Source: Oceanospirillum multiglobuliferum
Lineage (GTDB): Bacteria; Pseudomonadota; Gammaproteobacteria; Pseudomonadales; Halomonadaceae
Direction of reading: 5' to 3'
DNA length: 42,062 bases
NCBI RefSeq assembly: GCF_900167095.1
Contig: NZ_FUXG01000026.1
Coordinates: 1-42,062 of the forward strand
The notes below the pieces were generated by a model. It searched no databases. It was not told the DNA's origin and saw only the letters and a program-made list of their open reading frames with translations. Shown here piece after piece: positions 8,831 through 16,693 of this stretch (positions within the stretch are counted from its first letter, which is position 1; every line of letters starts with the position of its first letter). The position numbers and the translations under genes were made by a program.

Positions 8831-10456
8831 ATGAAAATACAATTATTAAACCAACAGCCAGTCTTTAAAGCTCTGCAAGATCAGGCAGTTAAAGTACCTC
8901 ATCTGGCCGAGCTATTTCAGCAAAACCCTCATCGCGCTCAGCAGATGTCAATTGAGTCGGCGGGGATCTGTTTAGACTACAGCAAGCAGCGCGTAACTGA
9001 TCAGGTCTTGTCCGAGTTAGAACAACTGTTTTATCAGGTCAAGTTGCCCCAGTCGATAGCAGAACTATTCTCTGGCGCGGTGGTGAACCAGAGTGAAAAC
9101 CGTGCCGCTTTGCATACGCAGCTACGTTTACCTGCGGCACAACAGCCAGAGGCGTTTGCAGTAATTGAGCAGGCGCTTTTACAAATGGAAGCGCTGGTGG
9201 ATCAGGTACAGCAAGGTGTCTGGAGAGGCTTTTCAGGCAAACGTATTACCGATGTGGTGAACCTAGGCGTTGGTGGTAGTGACTTGGGGCCTTTGATGGT
9301 AACTCAGGCACTGAAAGAGTATGCCGAACCTCAAGCTAAGGCATTGAAAGTTCACTTTGCTTCTACTATTGATGGCAGTCAGCTATTTGACCTGTTGGAT
9401 CACTTAAACCCTGAAACAACATTGTTCTTAATTGCGTCTAAATCTTTTACAACCATTGATACGCTGTCTAATGCAGACACGGTGAGAGCTTGGCTTGCTA
9501 AAGCTTGTCCTAGTGAGACGCTGATGTTGCGCTGTCACTTTGTGGGTATATCAGCTTCAGCTGATAAAATGCAGCAGTGGGGTATAGCACCAGAGAATCA
9601 ATTACCTTTTTGGTCTTGGGTCGGTGGCCGCTTTTCACTCTGGTCTACGGTTGGTTGTGCTATTGCTTTGGATTTGGGAATGGGGGTTTTTAGGCAGTTG
9701 CTGGCAGGTGCTTATGCAATGGATGAGCATTTTCGTACAGCGCCACCTCTACAGAATATTCCTGTCATGATGGCATTGTTGGGTGTTTGGAATGTTAATG
9801 TCCTAGATATTCGCGCCCATGCTATTTTGCCTTATGACGGTCGTTTGAAATACTTTCCTTCATACCTTGAGCAGCTAGAGATGGAGAGTAATGGTAAATC
9901 GGTGACGCAAAGTGGTGAGCCGATAAATTATGCGACCTGCCCTGTGCTTTGGGGAGAAATTGGTGCTAATGCTCAACATGCTTTCTATCAGTTGCTGCAC
10001 CAAGGCACGCAGGCCGTTGCGGCAGATTTTATTCTTGCGGCAAACCGTTATGAAGCTTCTCAGAGTGAAGCGCATTACGAGGCTTTGATTGCGCAGCATG
10101 AGCTGAATATTGCCAACTGCTTGGCGCAGTCTCGTGTTTTGGCACTGGGTAACGCTGCGGTTGAGCCTTCTGACAACCCGTTTCGTCACTATCCGGGGAA
10201 CCAGCCTTCATCTACTTTGCTGTTAGACCGTTTAGATGCTTCTACGTTAGGTGGTTTAATTGCCTGTTATGAGCATAAGGTGTTCACTCAAGCGGTAATT
10301 TGGGGCATTAACCCTTTTGATCAGTGGGGGGTGGAGTTGGGTAAGCAGGTGGCGTTACAGTTGCAAGCTGTTCTTGCGGGTAAGGGCGACACCGAGCTGG
10401 ATAGTTCAACTTTGCATTTAGCTGCACAGATCAACAGTAAGCGAGGCCGCGTATGA
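8831..10456 (+). CDS. pgi: Glucose-6-phosphate isomerase
   Basis: It interconverts glucose-6-phosphate and fructose-6-phosphate in the cytoplasm. Signatures present are VNLGVGGSDLGPLM, the SKSFTT sugar-phosphate loop, the conserved FWSWVGGRFSLWS, GANAQHAFYQLLHQGT with the active-site His, and the C-terminal INPFDQWGVELGK with the catalytic Lys. ATG 8831 gives 541 residues against about 549 in E. coli; a TTG at 8822 is in frame but adds nothing conserved. Placed among sugar-nucleotide genes, this copy probably links polysaccharide synthesis to central metabolism. Its stop overlaps the next start as ATGA. Confidence 0.96.
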   Translation: MKIQLLNQQPVFKALQDQAVKVPHLAELFQQNPHRAQQMSIESAGICLDYSKQRVTDQVLSELEQLFYQVKLPQSIAELFSGAVVNQSENRAALHTQLRLPAAQQPEAFAVIEQALLQMEALVDQVQQGVWRGFSGKRITDVVNLGVGGSDLGPLMVTQALKEYAEPQAKALKVHFASTIDGSQLFDLLDHLNPETTLFLIASKSFTTIDTLSNADTVRAWLAKACPSETLMLRCHFVGISASADKMQQWGIAPENQLPFWSWVGGRFSLWSTVGCAIALDLGMGVFRQLLAGAYAMDEHFRTAPPLQNIPVMMALLGVWNVNVLDIRAHAILPYDGRLKYFPSYLEQLEMESNGKSVTQSGEPINYATCPVLWGEIGANAQHAFYQLLHQGTQAVAADFILAANRYEASQSEAHYEALIAQHELNIANCLAQSRVLALGNAAVEPSDNPFRHYPGNQPSSTLLLDRLDASTLGGLIACYEHKVFTQAVIWGINPFDQWGVELGKQVALQLQAVLAGKGDTELDSSTLHLAAQINSKRGRV

Positions 10457-11736
10457 ATATTTTGATTATGGGATCTGATATTACTGCGTGGACACAAGCT
10501 GCGGTGTTGGCATCGAGTGGTTGCCAAGTGAGTTTGTTGCTGGATCAAAATGTTGAGGTTGAAAGCAGCGAGCCTCAGCTATCACGTTTAGTACAAATCC
10601 AGCAAGCTGAAGGGCGGTTACAGATTATTCGGGGAGAGTCATTACACGACCCTCAAACTAATTTGTTAATTGATGCCCGTGTTAATCTTGATTTTGATAG
10701 CCGTAAACAGGCTATTGAGCAGTTCGCGCTATATCTTTCTAAAGCACAGTCTTTAGTGGTGGCTTTGGTACAGCCTGTTGAAATAGGCACAACTGATCGG
10801 TTGCAGCAACAGTTGAACGATCAGGGGCTGACGCAGTTGTCGGTGGTATATTGGCCTAGTTTTATTCAGTCAGGGCGTGCGATTGAAAGTTTTTCTCGCT
10901 CAGATCGTATTGTCCTAGGTAGTCAGCATTCAGGTGCGGTACAGCTAATTAAACGCCTATTAACACCGTTTAACCGCAGTTTAGACAACTTTATGTTGAT
11001 GCAGCCCAAAGAGGCAGAGCTGACCAAAGTGGCGATCAATGGCATGTTGGCTACTAGGGTTAGTTTTATGAATGAGCTGGCGCGTTTTGCCAGTCTTAAC
11101 CAAATTGATATTGAGCCAGTACGTCAAGGAATTGGTTCAGACAGCCGGATTGGGTTTCAGTATCTTTACCCAGGCTGTGGCTTTGGTGGCGATGCATTTT
11201 TGCAGACTTTACAGCAGTTAACTCAAGCACTAGGTCGTGACTATCAACCTGACTTGTTATCAGTAGTATGTTCGATCAATGAGCAGCAGAAAGATCTGCT
11301 GTTTCAGAAGTTTTGGCGTTTTTATCAAGCTGAAATTCAGCAACGTACTGTGGCGATTTGGGGTGGGGCTTTTAAACCGAACTCTAGTGATATTTCAGGT
11401 AGTCCTGCGCTGATTTTAATTGAATCCCTACTTGCTCATGGTGTGCGTGTTAGGTTGTATGATCCTGCCGCGGCAGAGGCTTTGAGTCATTATTTTGCAG
11501 AGCATTCAAAGCGTGATCAGCTGGTTCTTTGTGAATCTGCGTTAATTGCCGCAGAAGAGGTTGATGCGATTATGCTGGTGACTGAGTGGAAAGAGTTCTG
11601 GAATATTGATCTTGCCGCTTTACGACAGAAAGTAAGGCAGCCTTTGTTGTTAGATGGTCGTAATATTTATGATCCGGCTTATGCTCAGCAGTCGGGATGG
11701 ATCTACTCAGGTATTGGTCGTGGGCAAGCCTTGTAA
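10453..11736 (+). CDS. Degenerate UDP-glucose/nucleotide-sugar dehydrogenase homologue, probably not catalytic
   Basis: The 427 residues keep the family architecture: N-terminal Rossmann domain, central helical domain, C-terminal UDP-binding domain. Recognisable positions are VEIGTTDR, FSRSDRIVLGS, ELTKVAINGMLATRVSFMNE with the family Lys and Asn, GIGSDSRIG, AFKPNSSDI and LVTEWKEFW, ending DGRNIYDP. However, the usual GxGxxG near the start is GSDITAW, the NPEF glutamate site reads WPSF, and the catalytic Cys motif GYGGSCFPKD is GFGGDAFLQT, so the Cys is Ala. Without these, the normal two-step oxidation to UDP-glucuronate is not expected. The frame is intact and overlaps pgi, so the gene is maintained. 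It may be a regulatory or structural pseudoenzyme; this is inference. Confidence 0.85.
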   Translation: MNILIMGSDITAWTQAAVLASSGCQVSLLLDQNVEVESSEPQLSRLVQIQQAEGRLQIIRGESLHDPQTNLLIDARVNLDFDSRKQAIEQFALYLSKAQSLVVALVQPVEIGTTDRLQQQLNDQGLTQLSVVYWPSFIQSGRAIESFSRSDRIVLGSQHSGAVQLIKRLLTPFNRSLDNFMLMQPKEAELTKVAINGMLATRVSFMNELARFASLNQIDIEPVRQGIGSDSRIGFQYLYPGCGFGGDAFLQTLQQLTQALGRDYQPDLLSVVCSINEQQKDLLFQKFWRFYQAEIQQRTVAIWGGAFKPNSSDISGSPALILIESLLAHGVRVRLYDPAAAEALSHYFAEHSKRDQLVLCESALIAAEEVDAIMLVTEWKEFWNIDLAALRQKVRQPLLLDGRNIYDPAYAQQSGWIYSGIGRGQAL

Positions 11737-11774
11737 TAGGCGGCTTACCCTTTGATAAAAGGTATACAGATTTT

Positions 11775-13355
11775 ATGATTATTGCGCTGCAAAATGCTTA
11801 TTATGCTCAACAGCCTGACGTTGCCCATTCAGCAGAGCTTGTTAGCTTTGGTACATCAGGCCATCGCGGTAGTTCACTTAAAACTTCTTTTAACGAGCAC
11901 CATGTATTAGCCATCGCACAGGCGGTTGTGGATTATCGCAAACTGCAAGGCTATACAGGGCCTTTGTATTTAGGGCGTGACACTCATGCCTTGTCACAGT
12001 TGGCGTGGCAAAGTGTATTGCAGGTTTTAGTGGCCAATGGTGTACAAGTATGTATTGATGCAGGCGAACTTGCAATTACGGCTACCCCTGTGATCAGTCA
12101 TACTATTTTACATCATAATGTCGAACATCCTGATCAACTGGCTGATGGCTTGGTGATTACACCATCCCATAACCCTCCTGAAGATGGCGGTATTAAATAT
12201 AACCCCCACCACGGCGGGCCAGCCGGTGCGGAAGCAACCGACTGGATTCAACAGCAAGCGAATCTTTATCTACAAGCGGGATTAGAAGGTATCAAACAAA
12301 TCGCATTTGATGATGCGTTAAAGTCTGCTCAGCTATTTGACTATACTGCGCTTTATCTTGACCACCTTAATCAAGTGGTTGACTTAGATGCCATTCGTAA
12401 TGCGAACTTAACGCTGGGGGTTGACCCATTAGGTGGTGCAGGTTTACCAATTTGGCTAGCCCTTGAGGCTAAAACAGGTATTAAGGTTGAAGTTGTCAAT
12501 CAGGTAATTGATTCTAGCTTTGAGTTTATGCCAGCAGATCATGATGGCAAGATTCGTATGGATTGCTCTAGCCCTTTTGCGATGGAAAATTTATTAGGGA
12601 TAAAAGATCGTTTTGATCTGGCCTTTGGTAATGACCCTGATGCAGATCGTCACGGTATTGTTGATCATAGGGGATTGATGAGCCCTAATGCTTTCTTAGC
12701 GGTATGTATCGACTATTTATTGAGCCACCGTCCCGAGTGGTCAAAAACACTTAAAATCGGTAAAACTTTGGTATCTTCTTCATTGATTGATCGGGTAGTA
12801 GCCGCACATCAACGGGAGTTGTTTGAAACCCCTGTTGGCTTAAAATGGTTTGTTGAGGGTTTGCAGCAAGGTTGGCTTGCATTTGGCGGTGAAGAGAGCG
12901 CAGGTGCAACACTGTTGACCCGTGACGGTCGTCCTTGGTCTACTGACAAAGATGGTATTGCGCTTTGTCTATTGGCTGCTGAAATTATGGCGGTGACTGG
13001 TAAGTCTCCTTCAGAATATTATCTTGAGTTAACCCGCCAGCATGGTAATCCCGCTTATTGCCGAGTGGACACTCCGCTTACATCTGATCAGAAAGCAGGC
13101 TTTAAAAAGTTGAATGCCCAAAGTATTGATTCAGACAGTCTAGCAGGTGAGCCTATTCAGCAAGTATACGTGAAAGCTCCGGGTAATCAGGCCAGTATTG
13201 GCGGTATTAAAGTGGTTACCGCAAATGGTTGGTTTGCAGCACGCCCTAGTGGTACGGAACCGTTGTATAAAATTTATGCAGAAAGTTTTAAAGGTGAACT
13301 GCACCTAAGTGAGCTGATTGAAGAGGCTAAAGGATTATTGGCTGAGGTGCTTTAG
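11775..13355 (+). CDS. pgm: Phosphoglucomutase (alpha-D-glucose type)
   Basis: It interconverts glucose-6-phosphate and glucose-1-phosphate, feeding both GalU and RfbA. The sequence has the early FGTSGHRGSS motif, the phosphoserine loop ITPSHNPPEDGG, the Mg-binding loop GNDPDADRHG, the sugar loop GGEESAG and the phosphate site RPSGTEPLYK. I start at ATG 11775, after the upstream stop, giving 526 residues close to E. coli Pgm; a longer frame from 11697 runs into the previous gene. The stop TAG shares its G with the GTG of the next gene. Confidence 0.94.
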   Translation: MIIALQNAYYAQQPDVAHSAELVSFGTSGHRGSSLKTSFNEHHVLAIAQAVVDYRKLQGYTGPLYLGRDTHALSQLAWQSVLQVLVANGVQVCIDAGELAITATPVISHTILHHNVEHPDQLADGLVITPSHNPPEDGGIKYNPHHGGPAGAEATDWIQQQANLYLQAGLEGIKQIAFDDALKSAQLFDYTALYLDHLNQVVDLDAIRNANLTLGVDPLGGAGLPIWLALEAKTGIKVEVVNQVIDSSFEFMPADHDGKIRMDCSSPFAMENLLGIKDRFDLAFGNDPDADRHGIVDHRGLMSPNAFLAVCIDYLLSHRPEWSKTLKIGKTLVSSSLIDRVVAAHQRELFETPVGLKWFVEGLQQGWLAFGGEESAGATLLTRDGRPWSTDKDGIALCLLAAEIMAVTGKSPSEYYLELTRQHGNPAYCRVDTPLTSDQKAGFKKLNAQSIDSDSLAGEPIQQVYVKAPGNQASIGGIKVVTANGWFAARPSGTEPLYKIYAESFKGELHLSELIEEAKGLLAEVL

Positions 13356-13777
13356 TGGCTGTATTTAATGATGCGTTGATTGATAAATTGATCCCTTTGG
13401 CTCAGTCTGATCCGCACATTGATATACTCTGGCTGTATGGCTCTCAAGCAAAAGGTCTAGCTCATACAGCAAGCGATATTGATCTTGCCGTTGCCTTTAA
13501 TACAAGCTTAAAAGATCCGCTTGACCGTCGGCTAAGGCCAGAGTTGCTGGCCTTAGCATGGTGTGAACAACTTGGTGTGATGAGTGAAAAGGTTTCTATT
13601 GTTGATATCAATAATACACCTTTGCCTTTGCAGCATGCGATTCTACGGACAGGTAAAGCTTTATACATCAAAAGTCCCTTACGCCTTGCAAAAGAGGAAA
13701 ACAGAATATCATCAATGTGGGAGCTAGATTACCTGTACTATCAACAGCGAGATAAGCGTAATATTGATCTAGGATAG
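13355..13777 (+). CDS. mntA: MntA-type minimal nucleotidyltransferase antitoxin
   Basis: The 140-residue protein is a minimal nucleotidyltransferase. Its motif GSQAKGLAHTASDIDLA matches GS-X10-DxD exactly, the metal and nucleotide site of the MNT family. In known MntA/HepT systems such as the Shewanella pair, this protein inactivates the partner HEPN toxin by adding AMP groups to its tyrosine. GTG 13355 overlaps the pgm stop by one base, and the stop lies three bases before hepT, so both are probably translated from the polysaccharide transcript. The family is clear; activity on the neighbour is inferred from the known pair. Confidence 0.85.
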   Translation: MAVFNDALIDKLIPLAQSDPHIDILWLYGSQAKGLAHTASDIDLAVAFNTSLKDPLDRRLRPELLALAWCEQLGVMSEKVSIVDINNTPLPLQHAILRTGKALYIKSPLRLAKEENRISSMWELDYLYYQQRDKRNIDLG

Positions 13778-13780
13778 AGC

Positions 13781-14188
13781 ATGGAACAAGAGTATGTCTT
13801 AGCGATGCAAGAGCAACTTCAAGAGTTAAGTGAAGAGCTGGCCGAGCTATCCGAGTTGGTGCTATTTGGTAATATTTCAAGAATTGCCTATCGTGCAACG
13901 GAGCGTAATCTACAACTACTGACAGAAGCTTGTATAGGTATTGCTAAACAGCGGCTTAAAAGTTTGGGTGTTGTGTTACCTAATGATGCGCGGCAGACAT
14001 TCAACAAGTTGTCGGCATTAGGCTGTGATGCATCGGGTATTGAGTGGAATAAGGTCATAGGGCTACGTAATGCTTTAGTGCATGACTATCTCAATATAGA
14101 GCCAGAGATTGTCTTGAGTATTCTTAGAAGTAAGCAGTACCAATCTTTGTTAGATTTTGCCCAACAGCAGTTAACTGCTGAGTCGTAA
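13781..14188 (+). CDS. hepT: HepT-like HEPN-domain RNase toxin
   Basis: A 135-residue helical protein with the diagnostic HEPN motif RNALVHDY near residue 109, which matches RX4HXY. In HepT toxins the Arg and His form the RNase site and the Tyr is the target of AMP addition by MntA. An N-terminal Glu/Leu-rich helix (EQLQELSEELAELSELV) could support dimerisation. It follows mntA by three bases and ends 85 bp before hldD. This antitoxin-first order fits a MNT-HEPN pair. The sequence gives no clue to the RNA target. Confidence 0.85.
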   Translation: MEQEYVLAMQEQLQELSEELAELSELVLFGNISRIAYRATERNLQLLTEACIGIAKQRLKSLGVVLPNDARQTFNKLSALGCDASGIEWNKVIGLRNALVHDYLNIEPEIVLSILRSKQYQSLLDFAQQQLTAES

Positions 14189-14273
14189 TAAATTGTGCTA
14201 AATTGCACAGCAATTAATTCTAAGCGCAGCAAATTTCACGCTGTGTTGTTATTTTCAGTTTTGAGAGAGCATT

Positions 14274-15245
14274 ATGATCGTTGTAACAGGTGGTGCAGGT
14301 TTTATTGGTAGCAATATTGTGAAAGCCCTTAATGAGATGGGACGAACTGATATTATCGTTGTAGATGATCTGAGCGATGGTAAGCAGTTTTACAATATCA
14401 GCGACTGCGATATTGCCGACTATCTGGATAAAGATGACTTTCTAGCACAGGTTGTTGCCGATACGGGTGTTTTGGATAACGTAGAGGCGATCTTTCACGA
14501 AGGTGCTTGCTCTTCCACTACCGAGTGGGACGGCAAGTATATGATGCAGAATAACTATGCCTACTCTAAGACATTACTACATGCCTGTTTGAAGAAGAAA
14601 ATTGCGTTTTTATACGCTTCTAGTGCCTCTGTTTATGGTGGTAGCGAAGTGTTCAAAGAGGCGCGTGAGTTTGAAAAGCCATTAAATGTTTATGGCTACT
14701 CTAAATGGCAGTTTGATCAGTACGTGCGCTCAATTCAGCATACCTTTGAAAGCCAAGTAGTAGGCTTCCGTTACTTCAATGTGTACGGCCCACGAGAACA
14801 GCATAAAGGTAGCATGGCTTCTGTTGCTTTCCACTTTAATAACCAGATTCAAGCCAATGGTGTTTGTAAGCTTTTTGGTGGCAGTGGCGGATATGGCGAC
14901 GGTGAGCAGCGCCGTGATTTCGTATTTGTGGGGGATGTGGTGAAAGTGAACCTGTGGTTTTGGCAAAATCCAGAGCAAAGCGGCATCTTTAACTTAGGTA
15001 CGGGCAACTGCCAGAGCTTTAATGATGTAGCTGACGCTGTGATTCAATGGCATGCATCTAAAGGTGTTAAAGGGCAGACAATTCAAGGCCAAAAAGAATA
15101 TACCCCGTTTCCTGATCACTTAAAGGGAGCCTATCAAAGTTTTACCGAGGCAGATATTTCTGCACTGAGGGCAGCAGGCTATCAAGAATCTTTTGCTACT
15201 GTTGAGCAAGGGGTTGAGCAGTATTTAGATTGGCTTAACGCTTAA
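14274..15245 (+). CDS. hldD: ADP-L-glycero-D-manno-heptose-6-epimerase
   Basis: Last step of heptose precursor synthesis: it converts ADP-D,D-heptose to ADP-L,D-heptose for the LPS inner core. The 323 residues have [10 protein letters not shown] at the start, the FHEGACSST segment, [10 protein letters not shown], the YxxxK pair in [10 protein letters not shown], and [15 protein letters not shown], all characteristic of HldD. ATG 14274 follows GAGAGA. HldE, which makes its substrate, is encoded 7 kb away beyond the opposed core block. Confidence 0.95.
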   Translation: MIVVTGGAGFIGSNIVKALNEMGRTDIIVVDDLSDGKQFYNISDCDIADYLDKDDFLAQVVADTGVLDNVEAIFHEGACSSTTEWDGKYMMQNNYAYSKTLLHACLKKKIAFLYASSASVYGGSEVFKEAREFEKPLNVYGYSKWQFDQYVRSIQHTFESQVVGFRYFNVYGPREQHKGSMASVAFHFNNQIQANGVCKLFGGSGGYGDGEQRRDFVFVGDVVKVNLWFWQNPEQSGIFNLGTGNCQSFNDVADAVIQWHASKGVKGQTIQGQKEYTPFPDHLKGAYQSFTEADISALRAAGYQESFATVEQGVEQYLDWLNA

Positions 15246-15256
15246 TTGGTATTCAT

Positions 15257-16075
15257 GTGAAAGTCAGTGTTATCATTTCTTATTATAATAAGTATCAGGT
15301 GCTTTTTTTATTACTAAAAGCACTTGAAAATCAATCTTTTAAAGATTTCGATGTTATTATTGCTGATGACGGTTCTAATGATGAATCATCAAAAAACATC
15401 AACCAATATCTAAGTCTATCACCTTTAAAGGTAACCCGTGTCTGGCATGAGGATAAAGGATTTAGAAAGAACAAAATTCTTAACCAGGCTGTTTTAGCCT
15501 CTAAAGCTGACTATCTCATTTTTATTGATGGAGATTGTATACCTCAGAAGTTTTTTGTCGAAGATCATGTTCAGAATGCGGAGTTGGGCTATGCCTTAAA
15601 TGGCCGACGTGTTGATCTTTGTCCAAAAATGAGTTCGCTTTTATTAAACACTAAATCTCCTGAAATTTTCTTTGATCAAAATAAAATCAATATCCTAACT
15701 CGTTACCTATTTCTTTCCTCTGGTAAAAATATTGAGAAGGGGTTTCGAATAACTTGCCAAAAATTGAAATCGTATTTGAACAAAAAGACAAAGGGACTTG
15801 TTGGCTGCAATATGTCTTTTTTCAAACAGGACATTCTAGATATTAATGGTTTTGATGAGCGCTATGAAGCAGCAGGAGTGGGTGAAGACAGTGATATAGA
15901 TTTTCGTCTTCGAGGTATTGGTGTAAAAATTAAGAATATTTTCTACCAAGCGAATCAACTACATATTTACCATAAAGAATTACCCAGAGAAAAAATCAAT
16001 GATGACATTTTCAACTCGGTAATTCAGGCTAAAGCTTATCGGACACCTTTTGGGATTGAAAAAGAGCCTCAGTAG
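15257..16075 (+). CDS. Family 2 glycosyltransferase with galactosyltransferase-type C-terminal region
   Basis: A 272-residue GT-A enzyme. The N-terminus KVSVIISYYNKYQ and DVIIADDGSNDES fit the family 2 nucleotide-binding half, and FIDGDCIPQKFF near residue 92 holds the DxD-type motif. Residues 180-235 (GLVGCNMSFFKQDI, then GVGEDSDIDFRLRG) resemble the C-terminal domain of chondroitin-polymerase-like transferases. It begins with GTG eleven bases after hldD. The gene is visibly more AT-rich than its neighbours, which hints at separate acquisition. It converges with the deacetylase frame, with nine bases between stops. The sugar is unknown. Confidence 0.83.
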   Translation: MKVSVIISYYNKYQVLFLLLKALENQSFKDFDVIIADDGSNDESSKNINQYLSLSPLKVTRVWHEDKGFRKNKILNQAVLASKADYLIFIDGDCIPQKFFVEDHVQNAELGYALNGRRVDLCPKMSSLLLNTKSPEIFFDQNKINILTRYLFLSSGKNIEKGFRITCQKLKSYLNKKTKGLVGCNMSFFKQDILDINGFDERYEAAGVGEDSDIDFRLRGIGVKIKNIFYQANQLHIYHKELPREKINDDIFNSVIQAKAYRTPFGIEKEPQ

Positions 16076-16084
16076 TGAAAACTA

Positions 16085-16693
16085 TCACTTCTTCCTAAAG
16101 GTATAGTTGCCTCTTATTTTTCGCCAAAGGCCAAAAGTGTCCGTTTTAGGAAAGATTGCAATCCGCCTGATCTGATTAAGGTCTTCGTGTATGGCTTTGG
16201 GGCCTGAGTTTGTCGCAACTGTATATTGATATCCTGCTTCAGATACGATTTTCTTGCTGACCTCATTATGGTCACCATAAGGATAGGCAAATGTCGTAAC
16301 AGGTTGGTTGATAATTTCTTCCAGCCTTTCTTTATTGCTAATAATTTCTTCTCGCTGCTGATCTTCGGTGAGCTGATTAAGCCTAGGATGCGTCAGCGTG
16401 TGGCCCCCTATTTCAATCAAAGGGCTTTGTGCCAATTTTTTAAGGCTATCAATATCTAATAATTCAAAGCGTTTGTCTGGATTATCTAAAACCGCATGAT
16501 CCCATCTATTATGGTTTTCACCTGTGACGACATAAATAGTTGCTTTAAACTGATACTTTTCTAGTAAAGGCAATAGTAGGTCATAATTATCTTGATAACC
16601 ATCATCAAACGTCAGCATGATATAACGTTTATCAAATCGCTTATTTAAACCTATTCTTTCTAAATCTTTAAATGTTATGGTTTCAAACCCCAT
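16085..16693 (-). CDS. Polysaccharide deacetylase domain (second half of a split glycosyltransferase-deacetylase)
   Basis: The 202 residues contain the metal-dependent deacetylase motifs in order: LTFDDGYQDNY near residue 28, the HxxxH motif in GGHTLTHPRL, and FAYPYGDHN. The usual start of this domain, VPIIMYHRV plus about 35 residues, is not in this frame; it forms the end of the upstream glycosyltransferase frame. The only ATG (16693) sits within the seven-A run and has no ribosome site upstream. I therefore infer that this is normally made as a fusion by a -1 frameshift, or that the pair is a frameshift mutation or sequencing error. The domain could remove N-acetyl or other acyl groups from a cell-surface sugar. 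Confidence 0.85.
   Translation of the reverse strand: MGFETITFKDLERIGLNKRFDKRYIMLTFDDGYQDNYDLLLPLLEKYQFKATIYVVTGENHNRWDHAVLDNPDKRFELLDIDSLKKLAQSPLIEIGGHTLTHPRLNQLTEDQQREEIISNKERLEEIINQPVTTFAYPYGDHNEVSKKIVSEAGYQYTVATNSGPKAIHEDLNQIRRIAIFPKTDTFGLWRKIRGNYTFRKK

Noticed and set aside
9875-10189. 104-codon minus-strand frame opposite pgi
   Set aside because: Basic, low-complexity shadow of a conserved enzyme, with no start context.
14191-14215. Short dyad TGTGC/GCACA before hldD
   Set aside because: Only five base pairs with a bulged extension; too weak to call an operator or terminator.
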